Assembly: GCA_900316365.1 (NCBI GenBank)
Contig: ONCO01000006.1
Location: 1-60,088, forward strand
Direction of reading: 5' to 3'
Source: an uncultured Erysipelotrichaceae bacterium
Lineage (GTDB): Bacteria > Bacillota_I > Bacilli_A > RFN20 > CAG-826
DNA: 60,088 nt
Shown here: positions 34,616 through 43,606 of the stretch, piece after piece
Layout: the number at the start of each line of letters is the position of its first letter
Position numbering within the stretch: position 1 is the first letter of the stretch
Notes under the pieces: model-generated
Seen by the model: only the letters and a program-made list of their open reading frames with translations
What the model was told of the DNA's origin: nothing
The model's database searches: none
Program-made: the position numbers and the translations under genes

Positions 34616-35290
34616 ATGGAAAAGGCCAGCCAAGCAAAACGAATCTATTTCTGGGTTCATCACGCTATATATTTAGTCGCGATTTTGGTTATGGCCATCC
34701 TCGTATTGGCTTTCGGCAAAACGCCTTATGTCTTCTCTTTGGGCGGATCGCTCTTTTTGATTTTTGTTTCCGAGGCTTTACGCATCGTCTCGGTTTGGCT
34801 ATATCGCCTTAGCTCCCAGGATGAGAAATACAAGAAATCCGCCGCGATAACCAGGATCGTGGCTTTCGATGTCAGCATCGTTTTCGTCATCGCCATCCTT
34901 TATGTCGATCGTTATTTCCTTCTCGAAGGCAATTCCTTCTTCTACATGGCCGCGATGTTCTTGGGCTTAATGCTTTTTGTCTTAAGCTTCTTCCGCGGCA
35001 ACGGCTGGACCAAATACAACGAATTCTCCCTTTTAGGCAAATTCCGCATCATCGGCTTTGTCTTGATGTTTGTCTTAGCGGCATTTGGTTTTCTTGTCAC
35101 CACGGTCGTTAATAATGATTTCTCCTCGGGTTATCGCGCCTTCATGTTTATCCCATTCGCCGTGATTGCCGTTTCGGTTTTCGCGATCCGTTTTTACCAA
35201 ATCAGATTCCCGAAAATCCGCAATCTCTGGCTGCTGATTGAGGCCTCCGTCATTGTTTTGGCGAGTATGTGCATATGCTTTGCCTTCTAA
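34616..35290 (+). CDS. Hypothetical polytopic membrane protein
   Basis: The 224-residue protein has about six or seven hydrophobic helices (starting near 14, 38, 78, 104, 142, 171 and 200) with short charged loops. No family motif is recognised. The start is set by a -10 box six bases upstream. It is followed after 19 bases by the Sel1/zinc-ribbon gene, which has its own leaderless promoter. The gene may be linked to the ABC exporter operon downstream, but only by position. Confidence 0.65.
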   Translation: MEKASQAKRIYFWVHHAIYLVAILVMAILVLAFGKTPYVFSLGGSLFLIFVSEALRIVSVWLYRLSSQDEKYKKSAAITRIVAFDVSIVFVIAILYVDRYFLLEGNSFFYMAAMFLGLMLFVLSFFRGNGWTKYNEFSLLGKFRIIGFVLMFVLAAFGFLVTTVVNNDFSSGYRAFMFIPFAVIAVSVFAIRFYQIRFPKIRNLWLLIEASVIVLASMCICFAF

Positions 35291-35296
35291 GCGTGC

Positions 35297-35302
35297 TAGA
35301 AT
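35297..35302 (+). promoter_or_regulatory. -10 box that fixes the start at 35310
   Basis: TGCTAGAAT ends seven bases before the ATG at 35310. The open frame continues upstream into the previous gene, but those codons lie before the promoter. Confidence 0.6.
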
Positions 35303-35309
35303 AGCCGGC

Positions 35310-36725
35310 ATGCATAAGGTTACTGAAAGTAAAGAAAAAGAAGAAAGCTCCTTAAAGGGCTCGAATAACGTCGAAGAAAGGAAGTCCGCGAAGGACCGCC
35401 TCGCTCTTTTGCTTCGCTACAAAAAGCACGCGGAAGACAACGAAATCGAAATCGTCCAGTCCAAGAAATGCGGCTGCTATTTCTGCCGTCAGGTATATGA
35501 CGCCAGGAACGTCCAGGAATGGATTGACGATGAGCGTGGCGTGACCGCCCTTTGCCCAGAATGCGGCATGGACGCTGTTATCGGCGATGCTTCTGGCATT
35601 GAAATCAGCAAACCTTTGATGAAAGAGATGAATCTTGCTTTCTATGGCGAGGAATTCATGGATGAGAATCCTGAGGCCGCGAGAACCTACTGCGGTCGTT
35701 ATCAGGATGGCAAAATCGCCCATAAAGAAAAAAGCGAAGCCCTCTATATCCATTACCTGACCACCCTTGAGGATCAAGGCGATCCAATCGCCAGCCTCTC
35801 TCTTGGCGATTTCTATTTCTATGGCTCCGAATTCACCGAGAAGGATTATTCCAAGGCCCTTATCCATTACAGTCATCGTTCGCTTTTCGCCAATCCGAAA
35901 GCCTTATGCGGCTTAGGCCTTTGCTATTTAGACCGCATGGAGGATGAGAGAGATTCCGCGAGAGCCTACATCGCTTTCTCCAAAGCCGCGGCCCTTGGTT
36001 CGATGGAAGCCGTCTATCATTTGGCCGATTGCTATGAGCATGGCTATTTCGTCGCGCCTGATTATTCCTTTGCCTATCAGCTTATCGAAACCGCCTATAA
36101 CGAAGCCCTTAACCTTTTCGCCGTCGAGAGGATGAATTGGTTTGATTATCCAGAGCTTGCCTATCGCATGGCCCATTTCTATGAAAAAGGCATTGGAGTG
36201 GAGAGAAACGAAGAAGCCGCGCTTAAGTATTACTTACTCACCGAGCTTTCCTCTTCTTTAAGAACCACCTTCATGGGCTTTGATAAGGACCCGAAGATGC
36301 TTTCTAACGCCCAGGCCGCGATCGAAGAGCTTGGTAAGAAACATAAACTCATCAAGAACCCGATGGTCTATGACGTCGATACCTTTGAGGATTCCTTGGT
36401 GGCCCAAGGCATCACCCAGGAAGAAAGAACTTTGGCTAACGTCACTTGGAACGAAGAAACCAACGAACTCGAATTCGATATCGTCTATCCTCTTCCGACC
36501 TTGATCGTCGATATCGGTAACCTTACCGCCGGATTCGTCACCGGAACCGTCCATTGGTCTTTGAAAGACGTCGCCAATTACAAATTGAGCGGCGAATCCC
36601 ATTTCACCCGCATCAGCGGCAACTACGACGATGGCTTTGCCTTCTCCTATCAGAATGAAGAAGGGGAGCTCATCAGCATTTTCGAAATCTACTTCCGTCC
36701 TGACCGCAAGGAGGAGAACAGATAA
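35310..36725 (+). CDS. Zinc-ribbon and Sel1-repeat protein
   Basis: The 471-residue cytoplasmic protein (start MHKVTESKEKEE) has a charged N-terminus. A zinc-ribbon-like domain follows, with paired cysteines in KKCGCYFC (about 50-57) and LCPECG (about 81-86). Sel1-type helical repeats occupy about 145-330 (IASLSLGDFYFYG, ALCGLGLCYLD, AVYHLADCYEHG, LAYRMAHFYEKGIG). A beta-rich C-terminal domain (about 370-471) completes it. Sel1 repeats build protein-binding scaffolds. The first ABC exporter gene begins immediately after its stop codon, so it is probably made together with the exporter and may be an accessory factor. That link is inferred. Confidence 0.72.
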   Translation: MHKVTESKEKEESSLKGSNNVEERKSAKDRLALLLRYKKHAEDNEIEIVQSKKCGCYFCRQVYDARNVQEWIDDERGVTALCPECGMDAVIGDASGIEISKPLMKEMNLAFYGEEFMDENPEAARTYCGRYQDGKIAHKEKSEALYIHYLTTLEDQGDPIASLSLGDFYFYGSEFTEKDYSKALIHYSHRSLFANPKALCGLGLCYLDRMEDERDSARAYIAFSKAAALGSMEAVYHLADCYEHGYFVAPDYSFAYQLIETAYNEALNLFAVERMNWFDYPELAYRMAHFYEKGIGVERNEEAALKYYLLTELSSSLRTTFMGFDKDPKMLSNAQAAIEELGKKHKLIKNPMVYDVDTFEDSLVAQGITQEERTLANVTWNEETNELEFDIVYPLPTLIVDIGNLTAGFVTGTVHWSLKDVANYKLSGESHFTRISGNYDDGFAFSYQNEEGELISIFEIYFRPDRKEENR

Positions 36726-38453
36726 ATGTCCGGAGGAGCTTTAGAGCCTCTCTCCAAATATAAGGCCAAGGTTATCCTTGCCCCGATTTTCAAGCTTTTC
36801 GAGTGCGTCTGCGAACTCTTTGTTCCGCTTCTGGTCAAAAGGATCATCGATTACCTAGAAGCCACCCCAAGGGCTGAGTATGAATGGACGACCGTTCTTT
36901 GGCCGTCTCTTTTGATGCTTCTTCTTGCCATCGCGGGCTTTGGCTTAACCATGGTGACCCAATATTTCGCGGCGAAAGTAGCGACTGCTTATTCCTATGA
37001 CTTAAAGAAAAACGTCTATCACCAGATGTATTCCTTAAGCGATGAGCAGATCGACAAGTTCGGCAAGAACAAGGTCTTAACAATCGTCAATAATGATACA
37101 TTCTCCCTCCAAACCGGCGTGAATATGTTTATGCGCCTTTTGGTCCGTTCCCCATTTTTGCTTATTGGTTCGGTCGTTACTTCCTTCCTTCTCTCGCCTT
37201 TAGCGGGCGTGATTGTCCTTTCGGTTTTATTGCTTTCCGCCTTAGTGGTCTTCATGGTCATCATGCTGACCCCGAAACGTTATCAGGCCCTGCAAAAGGA
37301 ACTCGATCATATTTCCTCCTTAGGCGATGACGCCTTATCGGGTGCGCGCCCGATTCGCGCCTTCAACCGCGAGGAATATGAGATTGAGAAATTCAAAGGT
37401 GTCTCAACCTCTTACCGCAAGAAGGCTTTCTCTTTGGCGAGCATAAACGCTTGGCTAAATCCTTTGACATATGTTTTCGTCAATCTCGGCGTCATCCTTG
37501 TCCTCTTCCTCTCTGGGTATCACTTCGATATCTCTGGTATCGGGGCTGGTACCGCAGTAGCCATCCTTAATTACCTTGCCCAGGCTTTGACCGCTTTGGT
37601 GATGTTCTCCCGCTTGGTTGTATCCCTTTCTAAGGCTGCAGCCAGCAAGAAGCGCGTCGATGAATTCTTAGGCGTTACACCATCCATTTCTTCTGGAAAA
37701 GAAGCGGGACGGGTGTTTGAAAAAGGTGAGACGATCTTCGAATTAAAGGGGGCGTCCCTCTCTTATGGCGGCGAAGAGGCCGCTTTAAGCAAGATTGATT
37801 TCATCCTCCGTGAAGGCGAGTCCGTCGGCATCATCGGCGGCACCGGCAGTGGCAAGAGCTCCCTTATCTCTTTGTTAGAACGTTTCTTCGACGCGAGCGA
37901 AGGCGAAGTCTTATATCTTGGCAAGAACATCAAGGATTATCGCCTCGATGCATATCGCTCCAAGATTGCTTTGGTATCCCAGAAACCTCAGTTATTCAAA
38001 GGCACAGTCCGTTCTAACTTGCTCGTCGCTAATCCAAATGCCAGCGAAGAAGATATCGAAAAGGCCTTGAAGGATTCTTTGGCGGCTGAATTCGTCAACC
38101 GTTATAAAGACGGCTTAGACCACGAAGTGGAAGAAGGCGGCAGCAACCTTTCCGGCGGTCAGAAGCAGAGATTATTAATCGCTAGAGCCCTTCTAGCCGG
38201 GAGGGAAATCCTAATTCTCGATGATTCCACGAGCGCGCTCGACTATAAGAGCGACTCTTTGCTGCGTAAGAACGTCAAAAAGAGGAAACTCACTTTGATC
38301 CTGGTTTCCCAGCGCGCCACCTCCGTTAAGGATATGGACCGCATCTACGTCTTGGATCAAGGAAAGGTAGTGGCGGTAGGTAAGCACGAAGAACTCCTTT
38401 CGTCTTGCTCAATCTACCAGGAAATCTATCAAACGCAGGTGGCCGTGAAATGA
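36726..38453 (+). CDS. Heterodimeric ABC exporter, subunit with degenerate ATPase site
   Basis: The 575-residue half-transporter has a six-helix membrane domain (about 1-310) and an ATPase domain. Walker A is GGTGSGKSS (about 371-379), the signature is LSGGQKQR, and Walker B is ILILDDST. The residue after Walker B is aspartate instead of the catalytic glutamate, and the H-loop reads VSQR instead of VAHR. This subunit therefore supplies a good signature to its partner but a weak Walker B of its own, the standard asymmetry of exporters such as TM287/288 or BmrCD. Substrate is unknown (lipid, peptide or drug). It directly abuts the Sel1 gene and overlaps the next subunit by ATGA. Confidence 0.9.
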   Translation: MSGGALEPLSKYKAKVILAPIFKLFECVCELFVPLLVKRIIDYLEATPRAEYEWTTVLWPSLLMLLLAIAGFGLTMVTQYFAAKVATAYSYDLKKNVYHQMYSLSDEQIDKFGKNKVLTIVNNDTFSLQTGVNMFMRLLVRSPFLLIGSVVTSFLLSPLAGVIVLSVLLLSALVVFMVIMLTPKRYQALQKELDHISSLGDDALSGARPIRAFNREEYEIEKFKGVSTSYRKKAFSLASINAWLNPLTYVFVNLGVILVLFLSGYHFDISGIGAGTAVAILNYLAQALTALVMFSRLVVSLSKAAASKKRVDEFLGVTPSISSGKEAGRVFEKGETIFELKGASLSYGGEEAALSKIDFILREGESVGIIGGTGSGKSSLISLLERFFDASEGEVLYLGKNIKDYRLDAYRSKIALVSQKPQLFKGTVRSNLLVANPNASEEDIEKALKDSLAAEFVNRYKDGLDHEVEEGGSNLSGGQKQRLLIARALLAGREILILDDSTSALDYKSDSLLRKNVKKRKLTLILVSQRATSVKDMDRIYVLDQGKVVAVGKHEELLSSCSIYQEIYQTQVAVK

Positions 38454-40186
38454 AGAGCTTAAAGAGATTCATAGCCTACCTCAAAGGTAACGGCGTATAT
38501 GTCGTCTTCCTCGCCTTGTTCGCGCTTCTTTCCGTCGTCTCCAAAATGGCGATTCCTTTCGTTTCTGGTTTGGCGATTCAAGAGATTATCGATGCCGTCC
38601 AAGAAGCTAGGGCAGTGGACATCAGCCTCCATCTAATCCTCATTGGTTCCTTCATCGTTTCTGGCGCCTTATTCCGTTATCTCTTCGATGTCATGACCAA
38701 CCGTTTAGGCCAGAAAGTAGTCAAAAATATGCGTGATCAAGCTTTTGAGGCCATCAATCACGCGTCGGTCTCATTCATCGATACCCATTATCATGGCGAC
38801 CTACTTTTATGCCTCGTCAATGACATTGAGAACGTCCAGACCGGCTTGATTGTAGGCGCAGGGGCGCTTTATGAAGGCATCGTCCAGATCCTTGTGACCT
38901 TGGTCTTCATGTTTATGCTCAACTGGGTCATGGCCATTGCGATTATTGTTCTTACTCCAATCTCCATCTTTGTCTCTCGTTTTATCTCGAGCCATAACTC
39001 CCGTTACTACAAAGAGCAGAACGCGAAGACTGGTAAACTCACCGCCTATAGCCTTGAATCCCTCAATAACCTTGAGGCGGTCAGAGCCTATGGCTTAGAG
39101 GAAAGCAAAGAGGCGGAATTCGATGAGATTAACGCTCAACTTAAGGATTCTTCCTTCCGTGCGACCTTCGCGGTCAGCTGGATTAACCCAATGACCCGTT
39201 TGGTCAACAACACGATTTATGCCATCCTCGCCTTAATCGGCGGCGTCTTGATCATCACCAAACCTGGTTTAGGCTTAGAATCCTTTGGCCCAGGCGCCTT
39301 AAGCGCGATGCTAAGCTATGCTTACCAATACATGGCTCCGTTCAACGAAGTCAGCAATGTCGCAAGCGAAGTGAACTACGCCCTCGCGTCCTTTAAGCGT
39401 ATCGATGACCTTATCACCAGCCCGAAGGATATCGATGAAGGCAAAGAGGAACTCTCCTCCAGCGTTGATTCCCTTGAGGCAAAACACATCAACTTCTCCT
39501 ATGATGGCAAACGCCAGATCATCAAAGACTTCAATATCGACATCTATAAGGGCCACAAGATTGCCTTCGTCGGTCCGACTGGATGCGGCAAAACTACCAT
39601 TATCAATCTCTTGCTTCGTTTCTATGATCCGCAGTCTGGCGCTTTTGCGATTAACGGCAAAGAGGCGACAATGTATCCGAAAAAGGAACTCAGGAAGCAT
39701 ATCGGCATGGTCCTTCAGGATAGCTGGCTATTCCATGGAACCATCCGTGAGAACATCGGCTATGGCCGATTAGATGCGACCTTTGATGACATTAAAGCGG
39801 CCGCCAAGAAAGCCCACGCCGATCCCTTCATTCGCCAGCTTCCTAATGGCTATGACACCCTTATTAGCAATCAGTCTGGTTTATCTACTGGTCAGAAGCA
39901 GTTGCTTTGCTTAGCCCGCGTTATGTTGATGGAGCCGGAAGTGGTCGTCTTAGACGAAGCCACCTCCAATATCGACCTTCGCACCGAATTCGCCTTATCC
40001 GAAAGCTTCGATGAGCTTATGAAGGGTAAGACGTCCTTAGTTGTCGCCCACCGTTTAAGCACCATCCAGAACGCTGATTTGATACTCGTCCTTAAGGATG
40101 GCGAGATCATTGAGATGGGCAATTTCAATGAGCTGATGGAGAAGAAAGGCTTCTTCAAAGAGCTTTACGATTCCCAGCTTGCCTAA
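38450..40186 (+). CDS. Heterodimeric ABC exporter, subunit with consensus Walker motifs
   Basis: The 578-residue partner half-transporter starts at the ATG inside the ATGA overlap (MKSLKRFIAYLKG). The frame is open upstream to 38405, inside the previous gene. It has a six-helix membrane domain (about 1-325) and an ATPase domain with Walker A GPTGCGKTT (about 374-382), Walker B VVVLDEATSNID with catalytic glutamate, and H-loop VAHR. Its signature reads LSTGQKQ instead of LSGGQ. This complements the first subunit, giving one hydrolytic and one degenerate ATP site. A type IV ABC exporter acting at the cytoplasmic membrane is expected. Confidence 0.9.
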   Translation: MKSLKRFIAYLKGNGVYVVFLALFALLSVVSKMAIPFVSGLAIQEIIDAVQEARAVDISLHLILIGSFIVSGALFRYLFDVMTNRLGQKVVKNMRDQAFEAINHASVSFIDTHYHGDLLLCLVNDIENVQTGLIVGAGALYEGIVQILVTLVFMFMLNWVMAIAIIVLTPISIFVSRFISSHNSRYYKEQNAKTGKLTAYSLESLNNLEAVRAYGLEESKEAEFDEINAQLKDSSFRATFAVSWINPMTRLVNNTIYAILALIGGVLIITKPGLGLESFGPGALSAMLSYAYQYMAPFNEVSNVASEVNYALASFKRIDDLITSPKDIDEGKEELSSSVDSLEAKHINFSYDGKRQIIKDFNIDIYKGHKIAFVGPTGCGKTTIINLLLRFYDPQSGAFAINGKEATMYPKKELRKHIGMVLQDSWLFHGTIRENIGYGRLDATFDDIKAAAKKAHADPFIRQLPNGYDTLISNQSGLSTGQKQLLCLARVMLMEPEVVVLDEATSNIDLRTEFALSESFDELMKGKTSLVVAHRLSTIQNADLILVLKDGEIIEMGNFNELMEKKGFFKELYDSQLA

Positions 40187-40282
40187 GGCTTAGGTAAGCT
40201 TTCAATTTTTCTTTCTGGCTTATCTCGAAAAAGAGAGCGAAAGGGTTTACTATATTTTCTTAGAAAATAGGAGGAGTAAAAA

Positions 40283-41809
40283 ATGGCGAAACGTCCAGGT
40301 GTTTATCTTTTTGAAGCAGGATCCCACGAGGACATCCTCGCCAACGATGGAAAACTCGCGGTTGATGACTTCCTTACCGCCCGTCGCGTCCTTAATTCCT
40401 TCTCCTCTTTGTCCTTTGCCTCTGATTGCTCTTTCTTCCCAGTCCATTACGAAGAAGACTTGGTCCAAGAAGAGAGAAGAAAGAACTTTGTATTAAAAGA
40501 TTGGGCTGTTGCCGCGCTTGTGAGCGATGATAGCGGCAAACTCCTTAAAGCCCTTTTGGTCAACCTTTCCCATCATGATGAAGGCTTCCTTGTCGATCTC
40601 CGTTATGGCGTGATCCTCGTCGCTTTTTATCGTGGTTTCGATATCCGCGAATTCCCGGATGTTCCGGTGCAATTTGGCACCGACTTCCTTTCCTCTATCG
40701 GCATCGCCGAAGAAGAATATGCCGTCTCTAGTGAATATTCCTTAGACGAAGACGATGAAGAGGCTCCAATCATTGAGGTGGAGAAACCTCGCTTCGTGGC
40801 CAATAGCAAAAAGAAGATCGTCAATTTCGGCGGTGGAGAGATCCTTACCGAAGAAGCCTCCGATGATGAAGACGAAGGTATCCAGATTGATGTCGATCGC
40901 CCTTCCTTCCAGGCTGGAAAGAAGAATAAGATCCGTAATCTTGGTAGTTCCTATTCCGTGATGGATGAAGAGGACGATGAAGAAGTAAATATCGATGTCG
41001 CTAGACCATCCTTCCAAGCCTCCAGCAACAAGAAGCCCCGCAATCTCAACGCGAAGCCGGATTGGAAGAAGAAAGAGAAGGTCATAGAAGCAAAAGAACA
41101 TATCGAGGTTGAAAGACCTGCTTTCGAAGCCGGCAAGAAGAGGAAGATCGGCGCGATTATTGATACAAAACCCGTTAAAGTTGCTCCAAAGGCTAAGTCA
41201 ATCGAGAAAGAAGAGGAGAAGCCGGTCAAGATCTCTCCAGTCGAAAGAGTGGCCTTTACCCCGGCTAAACAAGGCGTTCCTAATAAGGTCATCACCGAAG
41301 AAACCCCAATAAGGCCAATCCGTCACGAAGAGCCGATTCAGCCTGTCGTTGAAGAAAAGAATTGGGTCTTCACCGATATCTTCAAACTCAAGCCACGCGT
41401 CTTCCAAGGTGAAAGGGCCATCCTCCATGACCCGAAGGCCAAAGGCGATGAGAAGTTCTTCGTCGACGCGACCAATCAGCTTTCCACCGTCAAAGCCATC
41501 CGCATCTCCAAGAACTGCGTCTTCGCTCCAGCGGTCTTGGAAGAGAACGATAAGCATTTCGACTTGCTTAAGTATTTCGATATCAATGAGTGGGACGCTT
41601 TAGCACTCACCATCAACAAAGACGAACAGGTCTTATATGTCTTCTTAGCCAACAAGAAGGAGATCGATTTCTGCATTCTTGTCTCCTTCAAGCATAAAGG
41701 CGCGCATGTTGTCGTCATCTCCAGCAAGGGTGGTGCGATCGATGATAGGGCCTTACCTTATTATTCCTACAAAGATTTGAGGGCGATTGTCTTCAATCAG
41801 CATAGCTGA
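40283..41809 (+). CDS. Unrecognised acidic protein with four short internal repeats
   Basis: The 508-residue protein has no signal peptide or membrane helix. A folded N-terminal part spans about 1-145. The central low-complexity region (about 150-340) contains four copies of a motif of the form I-[ED]-V-x-[RK]-P-x-F-x-A, then lysines, at about 168, 206, 239 and 276 (VDRPSFQAGKKNKIRN is one). Acidic clusters (LDEDDEEAP, EEDDEEVN) separate the first three. A folded C-terminal domain spans about 365-508. The repeats look like linear motifs for binding a partner. No known family is recognised. GGAGGAG lies before the ATG. Confidence 0.65.
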   Translation: MAKRPGVYLFEAGSHEDILANDGKLAVDDFLTARRVLNSFSSLSFASDCSFFPVHYEEDLVQEERRKNFVLKDWAVAALVSDDSGKLLKALLVNLSHHDEGFLVDLRYGVILVAFYRGFDIREFPDVPVQFGTDFLSSIGIAEEEYAVSSEYSLDEDDEEAPIIEVEKPRFVANSKKKIVNFGGGEILTEEASDDEDEGIQIDVDRPSFQAGKKNKIRNLGSSYSVMDEEDDEEVNIDVARPSFQASSNKKPRNLNAKPDWKKKEKVIEAKEHIEVERPAFEAGKKRKIGAIIDTKPVKVAPKAKSIEKEEEKPVKISPVERVAFTPAKQGVPNKVITEETPIRPIRHEEPIQPVVEEKNWVFTDIFKLKPRVFQGERAILHDPKAKGDEKFFVDATNQLSTVKAIRISKNCVFAPAVLEENDKHFDLLKYFDINEWDALALTINKDEQVLYVFLANKKEIDFCILVSFKHKGAHVVVISSKGGAIDDRALPYYSYKDLRAIVFNQHS

Positions 41810-41847
41810 GTTTGCGCTTGATAGGCTCGATGTATAGAATCTAGAAC

Positions 41848-42576
41848 ATGGACGAAGAGAAGAAGGGAAAACCTAAGAAAAGACGCTACTACGCCGTTGC
41901 GGCTAGGGGCATCGTCTACCGTTATGAGATGGTCGACGATATTTTCTTTTGGTCTACCTTAAGCGCCGTCCTGCTCTTTGGTATCGCCATCATCATCTAT
42001 ATGAATGTACCAATTGAGGCCTTCCATTGGATCTGCGGGATTCTCGCTGGTATCCAGGTTTCGATCTTTGCCGCTTTAGTCATTCATCACCATAGATGGA
42101 ACAAACGTATTCAAAAAGGCGATCGCTTCACTGTCCTCTTTGACGTTGATTCCAAGGATTATGTCCTCTACATGAGGGAAGGCGATATCGTTAGCATCCC
42201 AGGCGCAAAGGTGGTGGACGTGAGAGCGTCTTTTAATGCTTTTTTCAACCCCGTCCTCGCTATTTTTAATCTAAAAGAGAGACACATCGGCTATTTAACC
42301 TTCGTCACCAAAAACTCCGAAGGCGAAGAAAATGAGGTCGTGGTCCGCGATGTCGATATGCCTGAGATCGCCCTTCTTAGGGTCAAGATCGCCAAAGAGA
42401 AATATCTCCTTGAAGACGTTCCTGATGATGAAGATATCGTAGAGACCAGCGAAGAGGGCGAAATCGAAGAAGAAACTCCGGAGGAAGAAGTGGCTGAAGA
42501 AGTTAACGAAGAAACTTCCGAAGAGGATGATGTTGAAAACGTCGCCGAAGCGGATGAAATCAAAGTCGAGGAATAA
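41848..42576 (+). CDS. Membrane protein with a glutamate-rich cytoplasmic tail
   Basis: The 242-residue protein has a basic N-terminus, two membrane helices (about 32-50 and 56-76), and a small soluble domain (about 85-185). The very acidic tail (about 190-242) is mostly Glu, Asp, Val and Thr. A PH-like domain as in bacterial YdbS-type proteins is possible for the soluble part. TAGAAT (41835-41840) ends seven bases before the ATG, with TTGCGC 17 bp further up, so the mRNA is leaderless. It is seven bases upstream of the Vsr-Nudix fusion, so both are probably one operon. Confidence 0.65.
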   Translation: MDEEKKGKPKKRRYYAVAARGIVYRYEMVDDIFFWSTLSAVLLFGIAIIIYMNVPIEAFHWICGILAGIQVSIFAALVIHHHRWNKRIQKGDRFTVLFDVDSKDYVLYMREGDIVSIPGAKVVDVRASFNAFFNPVLAIFNLKERHIGYLTFVTKNSEGEENEVVVRDVDMPEIALLRVKIAKEKYLLEDVPDDEDIVETSEEGEIEEETPEEEVAEEVNEETSEEDDVENVAEADEIKVEE

Positions 42577-42583
42577 CCTCTAG

Positions 42584-43567
42584 ATGGCTAAGGAGAAGAA
42601 AGAACATATCTACACTCCGCGCGACCCAAGCGTGGTTTCTTTTACCATGTCCCATATCCGCGGTTCCGACACGGGAATCGAGATGAAGATTAGGAAGGCT
42701 CTCTATGAGAAGGGCTATAGATATCGCTGCAATTCCGGCAAGGTCTTTGGTCATCCTGATATCGTCTTCCCACGCCTTAAGTTAGCCGTCTTTGCCGACT
42801 CCGAATTCTGGCATGGCTATAACTTCGAAGAAGCATCGAAATCGATACATTCTCACTTGGATTACTGGATTCCGAAGATTAAAAGGAACATCGAAAGAGA
42901 TGCGGAAGTTAATGCCGAATTAAAAAGAGAAGGCTATACAGTCCTCCGTTATTGGGGCTTTGAAATCGAGAAGGATTTCCCTCGTGTCATCAAAGAGATC
43001 ACCGATACGATCGATGAATTAGAAAACATCGAGAAGATGAGGGAAGGAAAGCTAGTCCCAACCACCCTTTGCTATTTGGAGAAGGAAGGCAAATACCTGA
43101 TGCTCCATCGCGTCAAAGAGAAGGAAGACATGAATCAGGGCAAGTGGCTTGGTGTCGGAGGCCATGTCGAAAAAGGCGAATCTGTCGCCACTTGCTTAAA
43201 AAGAGAAGTCAAAGAAGAGACCGGACTAACCTTAAAGAAATACGTATATCGCGGATATATCGATTTCCTTAATGACCTTTATCCTGCCGAAAGAATGTAT
43301 CTATATGTCGGTAAGGAATTCGAAGGCGAGATGATTGATTGCTCCGAAGGCACCCTTGCTTGGATCGATAAGAAAGACGTCATGGACCTTGAGCTTTGGG
43401 AAGGTGACCGCGCTTTCTTGCCGTTATTAGATAAAAACGAAGAGCCATTCCATATGAGCCTCGTTTACCACGACAACAAGCTGGTAAGGGTTTTAGGACC
43501 TGCTTATCCAGCTAAAAAGAAGAAAAACAAAAAGAAAGGAAAGGCGCGTCGGAATAAACGAAAGTAA
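42584..43567 (+). CDS. Fusion of Vsr-type mismatch endonuclease and Nudix hydrolase
   Basis: The 327-residue protein joins two DNA-hygiene domains. Residues about 18-140 match very-short-patch repair endonuclease: TGIEMKIRKALYEKGYRYR, HPDIVFP with the metal aspartate D59, EFWHG (F75, W76, H77), the YWIPKIKRNIERD helix, and GYTVLRYWGFEI. Residues about 155-300 are a Nudix hydrolase with a perfect Nudix box from G193 to L215 (REVKEETGL at its end). The last 25 residues are Lys/Arg rich. Cysteines that bind structural zinc in E. coli Vsr are not conserved. Vsr nicks T:G mismatches; Nudix/MutT enzymes clear damaged nucleotides. No cytosine methyltransferase is nearby. Activity of either domain is unproven. 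Confidence 0.85.
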   Translation: MAKEKKEHIYTPRDPSVVSFTMSHIRGSDTGIEMKIRKALYEKGYRYRCNSGKVFGHPDIVFPRLKLAVFADSEFWHGYNFEEASKSIHSHLDYWIPKIKRNIERDAEVNAELKREGYTVLRYWGFEIEKDFPRVIKEITDTIDELENIEKMREGKLVPTTLCYLEKEGKYLMLHRVKEKEDMNQGKWLGVGGHVEKGESVATCLKREVKEETGLTLKKYVYRGYIDFLNDLYPAERMYLYVGKEFEGEMIDCSEGTLAWIDKKDVMDLELWEGDRAFLPLLDKNEEPFHMSLVYHDNKLVRVLGPAYPAKKKKNKKKGKARRNKRK

Positions 43568-43593
43568 GGACTTCCTTTCTTTCGCCCCCGCGT

Positions 43594-43599
43594 GATAAT
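43594..43599 (+). promoter_or_regulatory. -10 box that fixes the start of the FNT gene
   Basis: GATAAT, preceded by T, ends seven bases before ATG 43607. The upstream GTG at 43592 overlaps the box and is rejected as start. Confidence 0.55.
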
Positions 43600-43606
43600 T
43601 GACCCT

